The notes under the pieces were generated by a model that worked only from the letters and a program-made list of their open reading frames with translations, ran no database searches and had not been told where the DNA came from. A stretch of DNA of 8,663 nt from Campylobacter sp. (GTDB taxonomy: Bacteria > Campylobacterota > Campylobacteria > Campylobacterales > Campylobacteraceae). The translations under genes were made by a program, and so were the position numbers. This document shows positions 7,201-8,663 of this stretch, piece after piece (positions within the stretch are counted from its first letter, which is position 1; every line of letters starts with the position of its first letter). Where the stretch lies: assembly GCA_021203945.1 (NCBI GenBank), contig JAJQAF010000258.1, positions 1-8,663 on the forward strand, given 5' to 3'.

Positions 7201-8178
7201 GTTTTTTGCTTTGGCTTTTTCACCGTCTTTTAGGTCATATACTATGACCAAACTCCATCCGCCGTAATGTCCGCCAAATGATCTGCTACCGGATCGCCCC
7301 AAACGGTCGTTTGTATCTATGCCGTTTCCTGACCATCCCTTATCGCGATACATTATTATATTGCCGGGTTTTCCATCTGATGATTTTATGTTTCCGGCGC
7401 TAAATACGGCATTATTTAAGATCTTATCGCCCATATTTTGTATGATTTCCGTTACGTCTACACTAGTGTGATACATAAACTGCATACCGACTTTTGTGAA
7501 AGAACCGTACCATTTTGTATGCGATTCTAAAGCGGTAAGATTATGGTAGTGTCCGTCGGGCGTTCCAAATCTTATCTTATTAAATCCTTTTATCTTTTCG
7601 AAAAATTTATTTCTTAACCTTGCGTTGTCTGATATAGAGCTATCTATATTCCAGCCCCAATCGCTACTGCCGCTTACCGTTATACCGCTCGCCCAGTATA
7701 ACCTGGCAAAAACTACGTCCTTTGCTCTCACGTTTATCGATACGTTTTTATTGTCTTGATTTTTGATTTGACTAAAATTAAATGTTGCACGAGATGAATT
7801 CGTGCTATAGCTTGAATCTTCCTTTAAAAATTTAATATCTTTTACAACCGAACCTTCTTCCACACTACCCAATATCGGTTCATATGAAAAACCTTTATCT
7901 TTAGGTATTGAAATAGTAGCTCCTATAATTTCTATATTTCCGTTGACTTTTTTAGTCTTATAGGCGTCTCTCGGCTCTAATTTCTCATGACCTTTTATAT
8001 CTTTAAACGCCGGTATCTCATTATTGTATCCCGTCTTGCCAATACTATATGAAGCGTTGTATTTTTCTTCCTCTATTTCGTGAGTAAAACCGTCATTGTC
8101 CGTGTATGGGTGTGTTTTGCTTAAAGCATTTGTGCTTATCAAAACGATGAACGTAAATAGCGTAATAATATTTTTCAT
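4240..8178 (-). CDS. large secreted MshQ-like protein (putative pilus-tip adhesin)
   Basis: A 1312-residue exported protein. A signal peptide (residues 1-20, cleavage after ALS) shows Sec export. Residues about 155-480 resemble the N-terminal region of DUF11-type surface proteins: VFARLYWASG (156-165), YHTSVDVTEII (236-246) and GGWSLVIVYD (306-315) followed by NVTVFDGLHIL (326-336). Residues about 505-640 resemble a DUF11 domain (KKGDILRSQVTIVNPSNETA, then LPDSTYL). From about residue 783 the pattern is that of the MshQ C-terminal region (DUF6701 type): FAVRPKEF (784-791), IAIDAKDNAAKGY (819-831), DVGEVTLSVVDGSY (901-914), KFYYGRVYAP (1134-1143), and a closing PQWLIYN (1249-1255) with a final RRIEW. 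There are ten mature cysteines, one pair as CNNC (1162-1165), and a Pro/Thr linker (1214-1223). GAGAG (8185-8189) is the ribosome site. MshQ's own role is poorly known; the adhesin function is inferred. Confidence 0.8.
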   Translation of the reverse strand: MKNIITLFTFIVLISTNALSKTHPYTDNDGFTHEIEEEKYNASYSIGKTGYNNEIPAFKDIKGHEKLEPRDAYKTKKVNGNIEIIGATISIPKDKGFSYEPILGSVEEGSVVKDIKFLKEDSSYSTNSSRATFNFSQIKNQDNKNVSINVRAKDVVFARLYWASGITVSGSSDWGWNIDSSISDNARLRNKFFEKIKGFNKIRFGTPDGHYHNLTALESHTKWYGSFTKVGMQFMYHTSVDVTEIIQNMGDKILNNAVFSAGNIKSSDGKPGNIIMYRDKGWSGNGIDTNDRLGRSGSRSFGGHYGGWSLVIVYDLKDGEKAKAKNVTVFDGLHILAPIKIPDGDTERIDKSNITFDGFYTPTNGNINSSLTVLSFGAKKEVGSEDIKIKKGSDYKSVTSENNEKGKQFNSTITKFGKYVDSNKIYNNQMDLDTYDISDHITNKQTKAEVELQAKVVRQGYTRIGERANISFVAFSTDVYVPGVCYNEELLVAPKDGGNFKQVSKKGAAQITKAKKGDILRSQVTIVNPSNETAEQISITTDINDDTGKYLPDSTYLKPYASGAFSVGTADKRADDSSLQKLVGKNLQFFIGQGASSGNGGNLKKDDKAFIQYDITLDKEFKPTGYKTKFSNASLNIKDYEGVIKRCVDDEYALLIEKDVNLDEFKVVNEKFSKDNDSENLYTQLANRSFNLKIVHKDKDTKKITNLEEDVELNLKIVDSCESDTSLIAGNEPVRKIKLKGGTSIADIKDITIQNPHTSLYAKLIYTDVSTGTVETSCKNTDPFAVRPKEFKIYDTDKKTQTVPASLTGGKGYKNIGLIAIDAKDNAAKGYTNLLKTDGNDTVSFTPVLPTTCNIDDSLRNELTSSLLQATFSNASTAIGTLTRIINGASLLSDTSFSYPDVGEVTLSVVDGSYTAVDKATEDCIIGSDTTTKDANGKIGCNISLKATTFKFLPKDIYVDNLKISDFQNNMTYLSNSPQMSAAINFDLTARLDDDKTARLYSSGCYSKDNNFTISIDRIINEYTDNDAKALSNNQDGIDKLNTEISFFADSGSNITKLTGAAINNGSYNVPKIKFNNGVANNKILFNFSRLTNLAKNPFSASSEIFTFSNVSDADGINGAAYTKPAAANITSAKFYYGRVYAPYYEGPKSGFDANIYYGVYCNNCNQTYVNTSGNTWAKLPSTVSWQLNPNHAINEGYVSNYQATVKSKITRIPPNTPTPTIPTITNGTEAVNLQNNRAVTDLIKMNAPQWLIYNTFDTNAATSDFNVKFIDRGNWAGKALKSDGKKDDVGEIIGGSELETLNNKTNRRIEW

Positions 8179-8184
8179 TTTAAA

Positions 8185-8189
8185 CTCTC
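8185..8189 (-). promoter_or_regulatory. ribosome binding site of the MshQ-like gene
   Basis: The - strand reads GAGAG, six bases before the ATG at 8176-8178. It lies between the ancestral fliW stop codon (8196-8198) and this start, so the next gene has its own initiation site and does not depend on ribosomes leaving fliW. Confidence 0.65.
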
Positions 8190-8195
8190 AAATAT

Positions 8196-8579
8196 TTATT
8201 TTTTTATAAAATTTTCTATAGATTCCGCTTGCCAGTATTCTTGATATACGTTGCTGTCTAGAATCACCTGCGATTACGTCATATTATCGATATTGCAAAC
8301 TATCGGAGCTATAAAATTTACCGTCGATTTTTCAAGGGGTAAAGCCACGACTATTATGTTGTAAATTCTAAGTCGGCTGCTATTTTTTATATCCATTAAC
8401 TCTTCATAATAGTTTGGTATGTCAAACTCGTAATTTCTAAGCGCAAAAGGATTTATCATCGTAAATGAGGTATTATCGTCCTTACTTTGGAGCTTTACGA
8501 AAAATTTATCAAGCTCTATAAGCTCCATAGTCTTTATGTTTTCAAAGCCCAATATAGGGCTTTTGACAGTAAATGTCAT
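8196..8579 (-). pseudogene. fliW: fliW, flagellar assembly factor, with in-frame stop codon
   Basis: FliW is a cytoplasmic protein that binds flagellin and the RNA-binding repressor CsrA, and so ties flagellin translation to flagellar assembly. The frame starts at ATG 8577-8579 (GGAGAG at 8583-8588) and reads [20 protein letters not shown], then [20 protein letters not shown] and [17 protein letters not shown], all typical of FliW. A TAA at 8274-8276 stops it at 101 residues. In the same frame, without any indel, the sequence goes on SQVILDSNVYQEYWQAESIE, then NFIKK and a TAA at 8196-8198. This matches the normal C terminus of Campylobacter FliW (about 129 residues). The total of 127 codons, counting the internal stop, is the expected length. 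The stop therefore removes about the last 25 residues, including the last strand and helix. Possible explanations are a recent nonsense mutation, a sequencing error, or readthrough. A single T-to-A change from TTA (Leu) would be enough. Confidence 0.88.
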
Positions 8580-8582
8580 AAT

Positions 8583-8588
8583 CTCTCC
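8583..8588 (-). promoter_or_regulatory. ribosome binding site of fliW
   Basis: The - strand reads GGAGAG, three bases before the ATG at 8577-8579 (GGAG to ATG is five bases). It supports the fliW start. Confidence 0.75.
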
Positions 8589-8605
8589 ATAAGTAAATTT
8601 AGGCT

Positions 8606-8624
8606 ATTTTACCATATTTTAACA
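8606..8624 (-). promoter_or_regulatory. fliW promoter with two overlapping -10 candidates
   Basis: Two extended -10-like elements occur on the - strand: TGTTAAAAT (8616-8624) and TGGTAAAAT (8606-8614), ten bases apart. Upstream is a T-rich region (8621-8640). This is the usual look of a Campylobacter sigma-70 promoter. Starts would fall near 8609 or 8599. I see no sigma-54 or sigma-28 consensus here. It is the only convincing promoter for fliW and possibly for the whole pilin-like cassette. Confidence 0.6.
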
Positions 8625-8663
8625 AAAAAAACAAAAAGTTATACAAAAATAATGCCAAAAAAT

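Noticed and set aside
4240..8178. Type IX secretion or autotransporter reading of the giant protein
   Set aside because: The final residues are not a T9SS sorting domain or a C-terminal beta-barrel with terminal aromatic strand pattern, and the neighbours are prepilins. The MshQ-like reading fits better.
8277..8579. A normal short FliW of 101 residues
   Set aside because: The downstream codons in the same frame continue the family's C terminus to its expected length, so the short form is a truncation and not a natural short variant.
1..8663. CRISPR array, tRNA, rRNA or insertion sequence
   Set aside because: No regularly spaced repeats, no cloverleaf with CCA-type end, no rRNA sequence and no transposase or paired terminal repeats were seen on either strand.

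Overview
The window looks like chromosomal DNA of a Campylobacter or a close Campylobacterota relative, of the C. concisus/curvus/showae/rectus kind. The reasons are its AT-rich sequence, T-rich promoters with extended -10 boxes, AAGGAG-type ribosome binding sites, a FliW that aligns well with Campylobacter FliW as I remember it, and a long-form HPF. The species cannot be fixed from sequence alone.

Layout. Only the gene at the left edge (219-761, a DUF1523-type membrane protein, possibly preceded by a 58-codon small ORF) is on the + strand. Everything else is on the - strand, described here in transcription order from the right edge. First is fliW (8579 down to 8196), interrupted by an in-frame TAA with its 3' end otherwise intact. 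Next is a cassette of four overlapping genes. It holds a 1312-residue secreted protein with features of the MSHA-pilus protein MshQ (8178-4240), then three type IV prepilin-like proteins resembling MshD (4246-3524), MshO (3524-2616) and MshP (2616-2191). After an AT-only palindrome comes hpf (2110-1583), with its own extended -10 promoter and a GC-rich terminator. Last is a DUF5131 (phage Gp37/Gp68-type) three-cysteine protein (1522-758), whose stop codon overlaps that of the + strand DUF1523 gene.

How the genes may work together. The four overlapping genes (overlaps of 7, 1 and 1 bp) look like one translationally coupled unit. It would make a minor-pilin complex carrying a very large exported protein, a plausible surface fibre tip or adhesin. 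No major pilin, assembly ATPase, platform protein, prepilin peptidase or secretin is present, so these must be supplied from elsewhere. The unit starts 17 bp after the ancestral end of fliW and no strong separate promoter is evident, so it may be co-transcribed with this flagellin/CsrA-linked regulator. HPF is the ribosome hibernation factor. The DUF5131 protein is functionally uncharacterised but ends in a near-perfect beta-clamp-binding peptide.

The main points of interest are the MshD/O/P/Q-like cassette, the nonsense codon in fliW, the 66-bp tandem duplication inside the MshD-like pilin gene, and the clamp motif on the DUF5131 protein. All family assignments come from recognising motifs by eye; no database search was run.
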